64,000 nucleotides of DNA, taken from Streptomyces europaeiscabiei (GTDB lineage: Bacteria; Actinomycetota; Actinomycetes; Streptomycetales; Streptomycetaceae). The first letter of the stretch is position 1. Every line of letters starts with the position of its first letter. Both the position numbers and the translations under genes were made by a program. The notes beneath the pieces were generated by a model. That model did not search any database and had not been told where the DNA came from. It was given only the letters and a program-made list of their open reading frames with translations. The stretch lies in assembly GCF_036346855.1 (NCBI RefSeq), contig NZ_CP107841.1, forward strand, positions 8,188,001-8,252,000, given 5' to 3'. Shown one piece after another: positions 1-7,937 of the stretch.

Positions 1-12
1 TGTGGTGGCCAT
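1..12 (-). CDS. First codons of a further sulfur-operon gene, probably an ABC transporter component (partial)
   Basis: Only ATG GCC ACC ACA is inside the window, reading off its left edge. It is called a gene start because a strong ribosome binding site (AGGAGGTGACG) lies just upstream of the ATG and because it follows the substrate-binding protein gene on the same strand by 36 bases. From the usual order of Streptomyces sulfur operons, the next gene encodes the ATPase or permease of the same sulfonate importer. That identity is inference; no diagnostic residue is visible. Confidence 0.7.
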
Positions 13-48
13 GGTCGTCACCTCCTGGGAACTCATCGGACTACGCGG

Positions 49-1158
49 TTACTTGACGCCGAGACCGGCGTCGTCGACCTCGTCGTCGCCCTCGGCCTTG
101 AGGACCTTGTTGAGCAGCGTCAGGTCGTAGATCCCGTCGAGCTTCGGGTCCTCCAGCAGCCCGGCCTTGACCGCGTGGTCCGCCTCGGTCTGCAGGGTGG
201 ACGCCAGCGGGTCGTTGATGAACTGGATGGACTTCCACGCCGGGTCGAGCACGTCCGCCGGCAGCTCCTTGCCGGAGTCGGCCTTGAGCTGGGCGTTCGC
301 CGCGGCCTTCGCCTCGTCCGCGTTGGAGCCGATGAACGCGTTGGTCTTGACCGAGCCGCGCAGCACGGCCTCGACGACGTCCGGGTGCTCCTTCAGGAAC
401 TCCTGGCGCACGATGATGTTCGTGATCACGAACTTCTTGTCCGGCCACAGGTCGGCCTCGTCCAGCAGCACCTTCGCGCCCTCGGCGACCAGCTTGGACG
501 CGGTCGGCTCCGGCACCCAGGCGCCGTCGATGGCACCGGACTTGTAGGCGTCCGGGGCGACGGAGTTCTCCGTGCGGACCACGGACACATCGCCCTTGCC
601 GGTGTTCGCGTCGACCTTCCAGCCCTGCTCCGCGATCCAGTTGAGGAACGCCACGTCCTGCGTGTTGCCGAGCTGCGGGGTGGCGATCTTCTTGCCCTTG
701 ACGTCCTTCAGCGACTTGATCTTGTCCGGGTTGACGACGAGCTTCACACCGCCGGAGGCCGAACCGCCGATGATGCGCAGGTTGGCGCCGTCCGCCTTGG
801 TGTAGCCGTTGATCGCCGGGGAGGGGCCGATCCAGCCGATGTCGATGGAGCCGCCGTTGAGGGCCTCGATCTCGGACGGGCCCGCGTTGAAGGTCGTGTA
901 CTTCGCCTTGGTGGCGCCGAGCTCCTTCTGGAAGAAGCCCTTCTGGATGCCGACGAGAGCGGTGGCGTGGGTGAGGTTGCCGAAGTAGCCGATGTTGACG
1001 GTGTCGAGACCGTCGATCTTCTCGGCGCCGGCGGCGACCTTGTCGGTCTTGGCCTCCGTGGACTGGGAGCCGTAGCCGCAGGCGGCCAGGGCCAGCAGCG
1101 GGAGTGCGGTGAGGGCCGCGAAGGTACGCCGGAAAGCAGCGGAGCGGTGTGCAGGCAC
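49..1158 (-). CDS. Sulfonate/taurine-type ABC transporter substrate-binding lipoprotein
   Basis: The predicted product (369 residues) is the extracellular solute-binding component of a sulfonate/taurine importer (SsuA/TauA-like, NMT1/THI5-like fold). It should capture organic sulfur compounds outside the membrane. The N-terminus has an Arg-rich n-region, a hydrophobic stretch and a lipobox ending LALAAC, so it is probably lipid-anchored. Characteristic segments are IGYFGNLTHATALVG near the mature N-terminus and DIGWIGPSPAING in the ligand-binding lobe. The GTG at 1158 is preferred over the GTG 11 codons upstream because GAGAGG sits 10 bases before it. It follows cysN on the same strand and precedes another transporter gene. 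Placement in the sulfate operon supports sulfur scavenging. The exact ligand (taurine, alkanesulfonate, sulfate ester) cannot be read from the sequence. Confidence 0.9.
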   Translation of the reverse strand: MPAHRSAAFRRTFAALTALPLLALAACGYGSQSTEAKTDKVAAGAEKIDGLDTVNIGYFGNLTHATALVGIQKGFFQKELGATKAKYTTFNAGPSEIEALNGGSIDIGWIGPSPAINGYTKADGANLRIIGGSASGGVKLVVNPDKIKSLKDVKGKKIATPQLGNTQDVAFLNWIAEQGWKVDANTGKGDVSVVRTENSVAPDAYKSGAIDGAWVPEPTASKLVAEGAKVLLDEADLWPDKKFVITNIIVRQEFLKEHPDVVEAVLRGSVKTNAFIGSNADEAKAAANAQLKADSGKELPADVLDPAWKSIQFINDPLASTLQTEADHAVKAGLLEDPKLDGIYDLTLLNKVLKAEGDDEVDDAGLGVK

Positions 1159-1377
1159 GGGAGGTGTTCCTCTCGGAGGCCCGGCGGTCACGGTCTCTCA
1201 GGTCGTGGCCGGGAGGTCGGGTTTTCGTCTACGGCGGTGGGGGGTGAGGGCGCGCAAGCGGTGCGCGTACGTCATCGCACACATCGCGCGACTCCGCCCT
1301 GCCCGCTCCCGAGGGCGCCGCTGCCCACACGGCCGCCCTCCTTCGCGAACGTCGCGTAGAAGTCCTGGGGGTTCATG

Positions 1378-2712
1378 TCAGAAGTCCCACCCGTCGTCCT
1401 CGGCCTCGTCCTTGACGGGCTCCGGGGACGCGAACGACTCGCCGACCATGCCGGCGGTCAGCGTCGTGCCGTCGGAGGGGTCGATCAGGATGAAGGAGCC
1501 GGTACGGCGGGAGTCGGCGTACGAGTCGACCGGGAGCGCCTCCGCCGTGCGGATCTTCACCCGGCCGATGTCGTTCGCGACGAGCTGTCCCGGGTGCGGG
1601 TGCAGGGACAGGTCGTCGAGCGTCAGCCGGGACGGGATGTCCTTGACGATCGCCTTGACGGTGCGGGTGCCGTGCTTGAGCAGCACCCGGTGGCCCACGG
1701 TGAGCGGCTGGTCGGCGACATGGCAGACGGTCGCCTCGATGTCCTGCGTGGTCGCGGGCGCGTCCTTGCTGGGCACGAGCAGATCGCCGCGCGAGATGTC
1801 GATGTCGTCCTCCAGCAGGAGCGTCACCGACTGCGGGGTGTACGCCGCCTGGACCGGCTCGCCGAGAAGGTCGATGCCCGTGACCTTCGTCGTACGGCCG
1901 GACGGCAGCACGGTCACCGAGTCGCCGACGCGGAACGTACCGGCCGCGATCTGGCCCGCGTAGCCCCGGTAGTCCGGGTGCTCGGCGGTCTGCGGACGGA
2001 TCACGTACTGCACGGGGAGACGGGCGTGGCAGTGCGCCAGGTCATGGGCGACCGGCACGGACTCCAGGTGCTCCAGGAACGTCGGCCCGCCGTACCAGTC
2101 CATGTTGGCCGACGGCTCCACCACGTTGTCACCGGCGAGCGCCGAGATCGGGATGGAGGTGATCTCCGGGACGCCCAGCTCGGACGCGTACGCCGTGAAC
2201 TCCTCGGCGATCCGCGCGAAGACCTGCTCCTCGTACGCGACGAGGTCCATCTTGTTGACGGCCAGGACCACGTGCGGGACGCGCAGCAGCGCGGCGATCG
2301 CGGCGTGCCGGCGGGTCTGCTCGACGACGCCGTTGCGGGCGTCGACCAGGATCACCGTCAGCTCGGCCGTGGAGGCACCCGTCACCATGTTGCGGGTGTA
2401 CTGCACATGGCCGGGGGTGTCGGCGAGGATGAACCGGCGGCGCGGGGTCGCGAAGTAGCGGTACGCCACGTCGATGGTGATGCCCTGTTCCCGCTCGGCC
2501 CGCAGACCGTCGGTGAGCAGCGCGAGGTCGGGGGCCTCCTGGCCGCGGCTCGCCGAGACGCGCTCCACGGCCTCCAGCTGGTCGGTGAGGACCGACTTGG
2601 AGTCGTGCAGCAGCCGCCCGACGAGGGTGGACTTGCCGTCGTCGACGGAACCGGCGGTCGCGAACCGCAGCAGGGTGGTGGCCGAGAGCTCCTCGGCGGT
2701 GATCGTGCTCAT
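1378..2712 (-). CDS. cysN: Sulfate adenylyltransferase subunit 1 (GTPase subunit)
   Basis: CysN is the regulatory GTPase of ATP sulfurylase. It couples GTP hydrolysis to formation of adenosine 5'-phosphosulfate from ATP and sulfate, working with CysD in the cytoplasm. The 444-residue product has an EF-Tu-like G domain: P-loop GSVDDGKST at about 21-29, DTPGH at 98-102 and NKMD at 153-156, followed by two beta-barrel domains. It lacks a fused CysC kinase domain, and a separate cysC gene is present. The ATG lies 2 bases after the cysD stop codon, so translation is probably coupled. The C-terminus is acidic (EDDGWDF). Length is normal for the stand-alone form. Confidence 0.96.
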   Translation of the reverse strand: MSTITAEELSATTLLRFATAGSVDDGKSTLVGRLLHDSKSVLTDQLEAVERVSASRGQEAPDLALLTDGLRAEREQGITIDVAYRYFATPRRRFILADTPGHVQYTRNMVTGASTAELTVILVDARNGVVEQTRRHAAIAALLRVPHVVLAVNKMDLVAYEEQVFARIAEEFTAYASELGVPEITSIPISALAGDNVVEPSANMDWYGGPTFLEHLESVPVAHDLAHCHARLPVQYVIRPQTAEHPDYRGYAGQIAAGTFRVGDSVTVLPSGRTTKVTGIDLLGEPVQAAYTPQSVTLLLEDDIDISRGDLLVPSKDAPATTQDIEATVCHVADQPLTVGHRVLLKHGTRTVKAIVKDIPSRLTLDDLSLHPHPGQLVANDIGRVKIRTAEALPVDSYADSRRTGSFILIDPSDGTTLTAGMVGESFASPEPVKDEAEDDGWDF

Positions 2713-2714
2713 GC

Positions 2715-3653
2715 TTAGAAGTACCCCTCGCGCTTACGGTCTTCCATCGCGGCCTCGGACATCTTGTCGTCGGCACGGGTCGCGCCCCGCTCGGTGAGCC
2801 GGGAGGCGGCGATCTCGGTGATCACGGCGTCCAGCGTGGTCGCGTCGGAGTCGACGGCACCCGTGCAGGACATGTCACCGACCGTCCGGTACCGCACCTG
2901 CCGCTTCTCGACGGTCTCGCCGTCCTTGGGGCCGCCCCACTCGCCTGCGGTCAGCCACATGCCGGCCCGCTGGAACACCTCGCGCTCGTGCGCGAAGTAG
3001 ATCTGGGGGAGTGCGATGCCCTCGCGGGCGATGTACTGCCAGACGTCCAGCTCGGTCCAGTTGGACAGTGGGAACACGCGGACGTGCTCGCCGGGCGCGT
3101 GGCGGCCGTTGTAGAGGTTCCACAGCTCGGGGCGCTGACGGCGGGGGTCCCACTGGGAGAACTCGTCCCGCAGTGAGAAGACCCGTTCCTTGGCGCGTGC
3201 CTTCTCCTCGTCGCGTCGTCCGCCGCCGAAGACGGCGTCGAACTTCTCCGCCTGGATCTTCTCCGTCAGCGGCACGGTCTGGAGGGGGTTGCGGGTGCCG
3301 TCGGGGCGTTCCTTGAGCACTCCGCGGTCGATGTAGTCCTGTACGGAGGCGACGTGCAGGCGCAGTCCGTGCTCGGCGACGGTGCGGTCGCGGTACTCCA
3401 GGACCTCGGGGAAGTTGTGTCCGGTGTCGACGTGCAGCAGCGTGAAGGGGACCGCCGCCGGGGCGAACGCCTTCAGCGCGAGGTGCAGCATGACGATGGA
3501 GTCCTTGCCGCCGGAGAACAGGATCACCGGCCGCTCGAACTCACCCGCCACCTCACGGAAGATGTGGACGGCCTCGGACTCCAGCGCGTCCAGGTGGGAC
3601 AGCGTGTACGGGGTGCCGGTCTCCCCGGGGACGGCCGCGACGGTCGTCGTCAT
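2715..3653 (-). CDS. cysD: Sulfate adenylyltransferase subunit 2
   Basis: CysD is the catalytic subunit of the heterodimeric ATP sulfurylase, activating sulfate as APS. The 312-residue product has the PP-loop signature SGGKDS at about residues 47-52, the GGGRRDEEKARAKER segment, and the C-terminal MSCTGAVDS and KREGYF motifs typical of CysD. Its ATG overlaps the cysC stop codon (ATGA), and its TAA stop is 2 bases from the cysN ATG. The genes are therefore packed in the order cysC-cysD-cysN. Upstream in-frame codons were ignored because the overlap geometry fixes the start. Confidence 0.97.
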   Translation of the reverse strand: MTTTVAAVPGETGTPYTLSHLDALESEAVHIFREVAGEFERPVILFSGGKDSIVMLHLALKAFAPAAVPFTLLHVDTGHNFPEVLEYRDRTVAEHGLRLHVASVQDYIDRGVLKERPDGTRNPLQTVPLTEKIQAEKFDAVFGGGRRDEEKARAKERVFSLRDEFSQWDPRRQRPELWNLYNGRHAPGEHVRVFPLSNWTELDVWQYIAREGIALPQIYFAHEREVFQRAGMWLTAGEWGGPKDGETVEKRQVRYRTVGDMSCTGAVDSDATTLDAVITEIAASRLTERGATRADDKMSEAAMEDRKREGYF

Positions 3654-4195
3654 GCCAGACCCCTCTCGGTGAGCAGCTTGTGGACCAGCGCCGCGGACTC
3701 CTGGACCGTCTGGTCCTGCGACTCGATGCGCAGATCCGGGGTCTCGGGGGCCTCGTAGGGGTCGTCGACACCGGTCAGCCCGGAGATCTCCCCGGCCGCC
3801 TGCTTGGCGTACAGACCCTTCACATCGCGTTCGGAGCACACCTCGACCGGCGTCGCCACATGCACCTCGACGTACGCGGCACCGCTCGCCGCGTGACGCT
3901 TGCGGACCGCCTCGCGGCTGTCGGCGTAGGGCGCGATGACCGGCACGAGCGCATGGACGCCGTTACGGGCGAGCAGGTCGGCGAGGAAGCCGATGCGCTG
4001 CACGTTGGTGTGCCGGTCGGCGCGGCTGAAGCCCAGGTCCGCGGTGAGGAACTCGCGGATCTCGTCGCCGTCGAGGACCTCCACGAGGTGGCCGTCCTCG
4101 CGCAGCCGGCCCGCCAGCTCGTAGGCGATGGTGGTCTTGCCGGCACTCGGCAGACCCGTGAGCCAGACGGTGGCTCCGGTGGCTCCGGTCGTCAC
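3650..4195 (-). CDS. cysC: Adenylylsulfate (APS) kinase
   Basis: CysC phosphorylates APS to PAPS with ATP. The 181-residue product carries the P-loop GLPSAGKTT at about 14-22, then DGDEIREFL, HTNVQRIGFLADLL and the GLYAKQAAGEISGLTGVDDPYE segment diagnostic of APS kinases. The chosen GTG start has AGGAG six bases upstream; the frame stays open upstream but has no better site. The stop overlaps the cysD ATG. CysH here looks like an APS reductase that does not need PAPS, so CysC more likely supplies PAPS for sulfotransferases or runs in parallel. That last point is inference. Confidence 0.95.
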   Translation of the reverse strand: MTTGATGATVWLTGLPSAGKTTIAYELAGRLREDGHLVEVLDGDEIREFLTADLGFSRADRHTNVQRIGFLADLLARNGVHALVPVIAPYADSREAVRKRHAASGAAYVEVHVATPVEVCSERDVKGLYAKQAAGEISGLTGVDDPYEAPETPDLRIESQDQTVQESAALVHKLLTERGLA

Positions 4196-4305
4196 TTGGT
4201 TCTCCTGGTTCGTCGCGGGAGCACGGCCCCTCCCGGGGACGGTGTTCCCGACGGTGTCAGCTGTCTCGGCGGGCGCGGTGGCGTTCTCCGCGGGCCCTGC
4301 GGCGC

Positions 4306-5076
4306 TCACAGGTGCAGCCCGCACTCGGTCTTGGTGTTGCCCGCCCAGCGGCCGGCCCGCGCGTCCTCGCCCGGGGCGACCCGGCGGGTGCAGGGGGCGC
4401 AGCCCACGGAGGTGTAGCCGTCCATGAGCAGGGGGTTGGTGAGCACGCCGTGCTCGGTGACGTAGGCGTCCACGTCGTCCTGCGTCCAGCGCGCTATCGG
4501 GGAGACCTTGACCTTGCCGCGCTTGTCGTCCCAGCCGACGACCGGGGTGTTCGCCCGGCTCTCGGACTCGTCGCGGCGCAGGCCCGTCGCCCACGCGTCG
4601 AACCGGGTCAGGCCCTCTTCGAGCGGCTTGACCTTGCGCAGGAAGCAGCACAGGTCGGGGTCGCGGTCGTGCAGCTTCGGCCCGTATTCGGCGTCCTGCT
4701 CGGCGACCGTCTGACGGGGGGTGATCGTGATGACGTTGACGTCCATCACGGCCTCGACGGCGTCCCGGGTGCCGATGGTCTCCGGGAAGTGGTAGCCGGT
4801 GTCGAGGAACACGACGTCCACGCCGGGCCTGGCCCGGGAGGCGAGGTGCGCGACCACCGCGTCCTCCATGGAGGACGTCACGCAGAAGCGCTTGCCGAAC
4901 GTGTCCACGGCCCACTGGAGGATCTCCAGGGCCGAGGCGTCCTCCAGCTCACGGCCGGCCTGCTCGGCGAGCGCCTTGAGCTCGGCGCGCTTCGCCGCTT
5001 CCGGGTCCGCCGCGTCCTGCTCGGTCGCGTCCGGCAAGGACGCGGACGTATCGGAATCCGCCTGAACGGTAGTCAT
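4306..5076 (-). CDS. cysH: Adenylylsulfate (APS) reductase, iron-sulfur type
   Basis: CysH reduces activated sulfate to sulfite using thioredoxin electrons. The 256-residue product has the PP-loop fold (CVTSSMEDAVVAH, LDTGYHFPET). It also has the four cysteines that bind [4Fe-4S] in APS-type reductases: the CC pair at 143-144 and CxxC at 226-229. The catalytic Cys is in the C-terminal ECGLHL (252). Presence of the cluster cysteines argues for APS rather than PAPS as substrate. The ATG lies inside the stop of the upstream zinc-ribbon gene (ATATGA), with a GGAGGGGAT ribosome binding site. About 110 bases separate it from cysC, the largest gap inside the operon core. Confidence 0.95.
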   Translation of the reverse strand: MTTVQADSDTSASLPDATEQDAADPEAAKRAELKALAEQAGRELEDASALEILQWAVDTFGKRFCVTSSMEDAVVAHLASRARPGVDVVFLDTGYHFPETIGTRDAVEAVMDVNVITITPRQTVAEQDAEYGPKLHDRDPDLCCFLRKVKPLEEGLTRFDAWATGLRRDESESRANTPVVGWDDKRGKVKVSPIARWTQDDVDAYVTEHGVLTNPLLMDGYTSVGCAPCTRRVAPGEDARAGRWAGNTKTECGLHL

Positions 5077-5252
5077 ATGTGATCCCCTCCGCTTTCGGCT
5101 CGCTGAAGCCCCCGGGACAGCAGCCCGAGGAACTTCAACTGGAAGGCTCGATTGCAGGCCCCGCATTCCCACGCGCCGTGTCCCTCTTCGTTCGGGCGCA
5201 GGTCTTCGTCACCGCAGTAGGGGCAGTAGAAAGGGGCGGCTCGCTCACTCAC
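5073..5252 (-). CDS. Small zinc-ribbon protein between sir and cysH
   Basis: A 59-codon gene starts with GTG at 5252 and ends with TGA at 5073. It begins MSERAAPFYCPYCGDEDL and contains two CxxC pairs (CPYC and CGAC) about 20 residues apart, the pattern of a zinc ribbon. The start overlaps the sir stop (GTGA) and the stop overlaps the cysH ATG, so it is translationally locked between two catalytic genes. A GAGG site precedes it. Streptomyces sulfur operons commonly have a small protein at this position, but I know of no assigned function. Possible roles are metal or cluster handling, or a redox partner for sulfite or APS reductase. These are guesses from context. Confidence 0.85.
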   Translation of the reverse strand: MSERAAPFYCPYCGDEDLRPNEEGHGAWECGACNRAFQLKFLGLLSRGLQRAESGGDHI

Positions 5253-6940
5253 GACAGAGCCTCCTCAGAAGCACGGGTGACCCAGGCGGCGAAGCGCTCG
5301 CCGTCCTCGCGCTCGTCCTGGAACCGCTTGAGCACGCGCTCGACGTAGTCGGGGAGTTCGTCGGAGGTGACCTTCAGGCCGCGTACCTTGCGGCCGAACC
5401 CGGCCTCAAGGCCGAGTGCGCCGCCCAGGTGCACCTGGTAGCCCTCGACCTGTTCGCCCGCGTCGTTCAGGACGAGCTGTCCCTTGAGACCGATGTCCGC
5501 CACCTGGATACGCGCGCAGGCGTTCGGGCAGCCGTTGATGTTGATGGTGATCGGCTCGTCGAACTCCGGGATACGGCGCTCCAGTTCGTCGATCAGCAGG
5601 GAACCGCGCGCCTTGGTCTCGACGATGGCGAGCTTGCAGTACTCGATGCCGGTGCAGGCCATGGTGCCGCGCCGGAACGGCGACGGGTTGACCGTGAGGT
5701 CCAGCGCCTCCAGGCCCGCGACGAGCGAGTCGACCTGCTCCTGGGTGACGTCGAGCACGATCATCTTCTGCTCGACGGTGGTGGCGACCCGGCCGGAGCC
5801 GTGCGCCTCGGCGAGATCGGCGATCTTCGTCAGTGTCGTGCCGTCCACGCGGCCGACGCGCGGGGCGAACCCGACGTAGTACCGGCCGTCGTTCTGCGGG
5901 TGCACTCCCACGTGGTCGCGCCAGCGCGCCACCGGCTGGTCGGGCGCCGGTCCGTCGACGAGCTCGCGCTTGAGGTACTCGTCCTGAAGGACCTGGCGGA
6001 ACTTCTCCGTGCCCCAGTCGGCGAGCAGGAACTTCAGCCGGGCACGGGTGCGCAGCCGCCGGTAGCCGTAGTCACGGAAGATCGAGATGACGCCCTCGTA
6101 CACGTCCGCGACCTCGTCCAGCGGCACCCACGCGCCGAGCCGCTGCCCGATCTTCGGGTTGGTGGACAGACCGCCGCCGACCCACAGGTCGAAGCCGGGG
6201 CCGTGTTCGGGGTGGCGGACACCGACGAACGCGATGTCGTTGATCTCGTGCGCCACGTCGAGCAGTGGCGAGCCGGAGATCGCCGACTTGAACTTGCGGG
6301 GCAGGTTCGAGAAGTCCTTGTTGCCGATGATCCGCCGCTGGATCTCCTCCATCGCGGGTGTGCCGTCGATGATCTCGTCCGCGGCGATCCCGGCGACGGG
6401 CGAGCCGATGATCACACGAGGGGTGTCACCGCAGGCCTCGGTGGTGGACAGGCCGACGGCCTCCAGCCGCTCCCAGATCTCGGGCACGTCCTCGACCCGG
6501 ATCCAGTGGTACTGGACGTTCTGCCGGTCGGTGATGTCGGCGGTGCCGCGCGCGAACTCCTGCGAGATCTCGCCGATCACCCGCAACTGCTGGGTGGTGA
6601 GGCGTCCGCCGTCGATCCGCACCCGCAGCATGAAGTACTTGTCGTCCAGCTCCTCCGGCTCCAGGATCGCGGTCTTGCCGCCGTCGATCCCGGGCTTGCG
6701 CTGGGTGTACAGCCCCCACCAGCGCATCCGGCCGCGCAGGTCGTTGGGGTCGATCGAGTCGAAGCCGCGCTTCGAGTAGATCGTCTCAATGCGTGTCCGC
6801 ACATTGAGACCGTCGTCGTCCTTCTTGAACTGCTCGTTGCCGTTCAGCGGGGTGAAGTGTCCCGCGGCCCACTGGCCCTCACCACGGTGACGGCTCACCT
6901 TGCGGCGGGGCGTGGCGGGGTTCTGAGGGGTGGCGGCCAT
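5249..6940 (-). CDS. sir: Ferredoxin-dependent sulfite reductase (nitrite/sulfite reductase family)
   Basis: Sir reduces sulfite to sulfide with six electrons from ferredoxin, using coupled siroheme and [4Fe-4S] centres. The 563-residue product has the duplicated ferredoxin-like/NIR_SIR organisation: an RQNVQYHWI siroheme segment near 139-147, the Cys ligands C429 and C435 (CTGIEYC), and C471 and C475 (CPNAC). The ATG at 6940 has GAAGGA nine bases upstream and is preferred over an earlier in-frame codon. It is the first large gene of the operon and follows a Cys-rich-context leader peptide. The family also includes nitrite reductases; the cys neighbours make sulfite the likely substrate. Confidence 0.95.
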   Translation of the reverse strand: MAATPQNPATPRRKVSRHRGEGQWAAGHFTPLNGNEQFKKDDDGLNVRTRIETIYSKRGFDSIDPNDLRGRMRWWGLYTQRKPGIDGGKTAILEPEELDDKYFMLRVRIDGGRLTTQQLRVIGEISQEFARGTADITDRQNVQYHWIRVEDVPEIWERLEAVGLSTTEACGDTPRVIIGSPVAGIAADEIIDGTPAMEEIQRRIIGNKDFSNLPRKFKSAISGSPLLDVAHEINDIAFVGVRHPEHGPGFDLWVGGGLSTNPKIGQRLGAWVPLDEVADVYEGVISIFRDYGYRRLRTRARLKFLLADWGTEKFRQVLQDEYLKRELVDGPAPDQPVARWRDHVGVHPQNDGRYYVGFAPRVGRVDGTTLTKIADLAEAHGSGRVATTVEQKMIVLDVTQEQVDSLVAGLEALDLTVNPSPFRRGTMACTGIEYCKLAIVETKARGSLLIDELERRIPEFDEPITININGCPNACARIQVADIGLKGQLVLNDAGEQVEGYQVHLGGALGLEAGFGRKVRGLKVTSDELPDYVERVLKRFQDEREDGERFAAWVTRASEEALS

Positions 6941-7109
6941 GGGTGTATGTCCTTCGGGAAAGGCGGGTAAGCGGCTCTGAGCTGCGCCGGCGCGCGCATG
7001 CGGGCACACGCGTGCAGCGTGTGCGGCGCCTGCGCGTCCTTGCGCGGGCTGAAACAGAGGAGGGTGCGGCGCTGTTGCCCGGGGTCGTCCAACCCCTCGC
7101 GGTCGGGCG

Positions 7110-7193
7110 TCAGCTCACCGGACAGATGGCGCTGGACATGCGGCCGAGGTCGACGTGGCGCCGACTCACCAAGGCAATTCCAGTTCCAGACAT
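7110..7193 (-). CDS. 27-residue leader peptide upstream of the sulfate assimilation operon
   Basis: An ATG at 7193 opens 27 codons ending at TGA 7112-7110. The peptide contains the block SRRHVDLGRMSSAIC near its C-terminus and begins MSGTGIALV. It closely resembles the short actinobacterial leader peptides with an RRHVD...SSAxC core that occur 5' of sulfur genes and are thought to sense cysteine supply through ribosome stalling or release. It lies 169 bases before sir on the same strand. No strong Shine-Dalgarno precedes it. The conserved-looking core and position support it more than its length does. The regulatory role is inferred from family and context. Confidence 0.8.
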   Translation of the reverse strand: MSGTGIALVSRRHVDLGRMSSAICPVS

Positions 7194-7255
7194 GACGGAA
7201 GCGTGTCACGGCTCTTTAGACCGAGTCCACCATCATCCATATTCCGGACAGGGAT

Positions 7256-7272
7256 GTCTCGCATGTCGAGAC
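7256..7272. promoter_or_regulatory. Inverted repeat upstream of the cys leader (candidate operator)
   Basis: GTCTCG-CATGT-CGAGAC is a perfect 6-base inverted repeat with a 5-base spacer, 63-79 bases upstream of the leader-peptide ATG. It sits between the cys operon and the end of the GNAT gene, where the operon promoter should be. A sulfur- or redox-responsive repressor or activator site is plausible; no regulator is identified. Confidence 0.4.
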
Positions 7273-7285
7273 GATGTGATGTGGG

Positions 7286-7867
7286 TCATGGTGTGGAAGC
7301 GGCCGCGCCGGGCCAGGGCCCCGGCGCCGGAGCGTCCGCCTCCTCGGTCACCTTGGTGTCGAACAGGGTGAACCCCCGCCGCAGGTAGTTCCCCATGGCG
7401 TGCTCGCCGTCCCGGGTGCAGGTGTGCAGCCAGACCCGCTTGGTCGGCGGCAGCCCCGGCCACCGCTCGGCGAGGTCCCAGGCACGGGCCGTCCCGTACG
7501 ACAGCAGGTGCCCGCCGATGCGCCGCCCCCGGAACGCCGGGATCAGCCCGAAGTACGCGATCTCCACGACCCCGTCGTCCTGCGGCTCCATCTCCACATA
7601 GCCGGCGGGCGTACCCCGGTCGTAGGCGACCCAGCTCTCCACGCCCGGCCGGCCCAGGTGCTCCTGCCATTGCTCGTACGACCACGACAGCCGGTCGATC
7701 CAGCGGATGTCACCGCCGACGGAGGCGTACAGGAAGCGGCTGAACTCGGGGGAGGGGACCTCGGCGCGCACGATACGGACGTCGTCGCCCTCGGGTGCGG
7801 CGGCGGGAAGCAGATCGCTCGGCGAGGTCTGCTCCAGGGACCAGGTGGTGACGGGGCTGCTGCTCAT
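7286..7867 (-). CDS. GNAT-family N-acetyltransferase
   Basis: The 193-residue product matches the GNAT fold, which transfers an acetyl group from acetyl-CoA to an amine. Visible parts are the beta-4/alpha-3 segment EIAYFGLIPAFRGRRIGGHLL, with the R-G-x-R-x-G-G pyrophosphate-binding loop, and a C-terminal region with WLHTCTRDGEHAMGNYLRRGF typical of the acetyl-CoA exit strand. Length is normal for a single-domain GNAT. It ends just upstream of the cys operon promoter region and is co-directional. Substrate is unknown; a role in sulfur metabolism is not indicated beyond position. Confidence 0.88.
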   Translation of the reverse strand: MSSSPVTTWSLEQTSPSDLLPAAAPEGDDVRIVRAEVPSPEFSRFLYASVGGDIRWIDRLSWSYEQWQEHLGRPGVESWVAYDRGTPAGYVEMEPQDDGVVEIAYFGLIPAFRGRRIGGHLLSYGTARAWDLAERWPGLPPTKRVWLHTCTRDGEHAMGNYLRRGFTLFDTKVTEEADAPAPGPWPGAAASTP

Positions 7868-7937
7868 GGCCCCAGGGAATCACGGGGCCCGGCCCGCCTC
7901 CAAGGCCGGGCCGGGTCGCCCTGTCGGGCCGGTCGCC

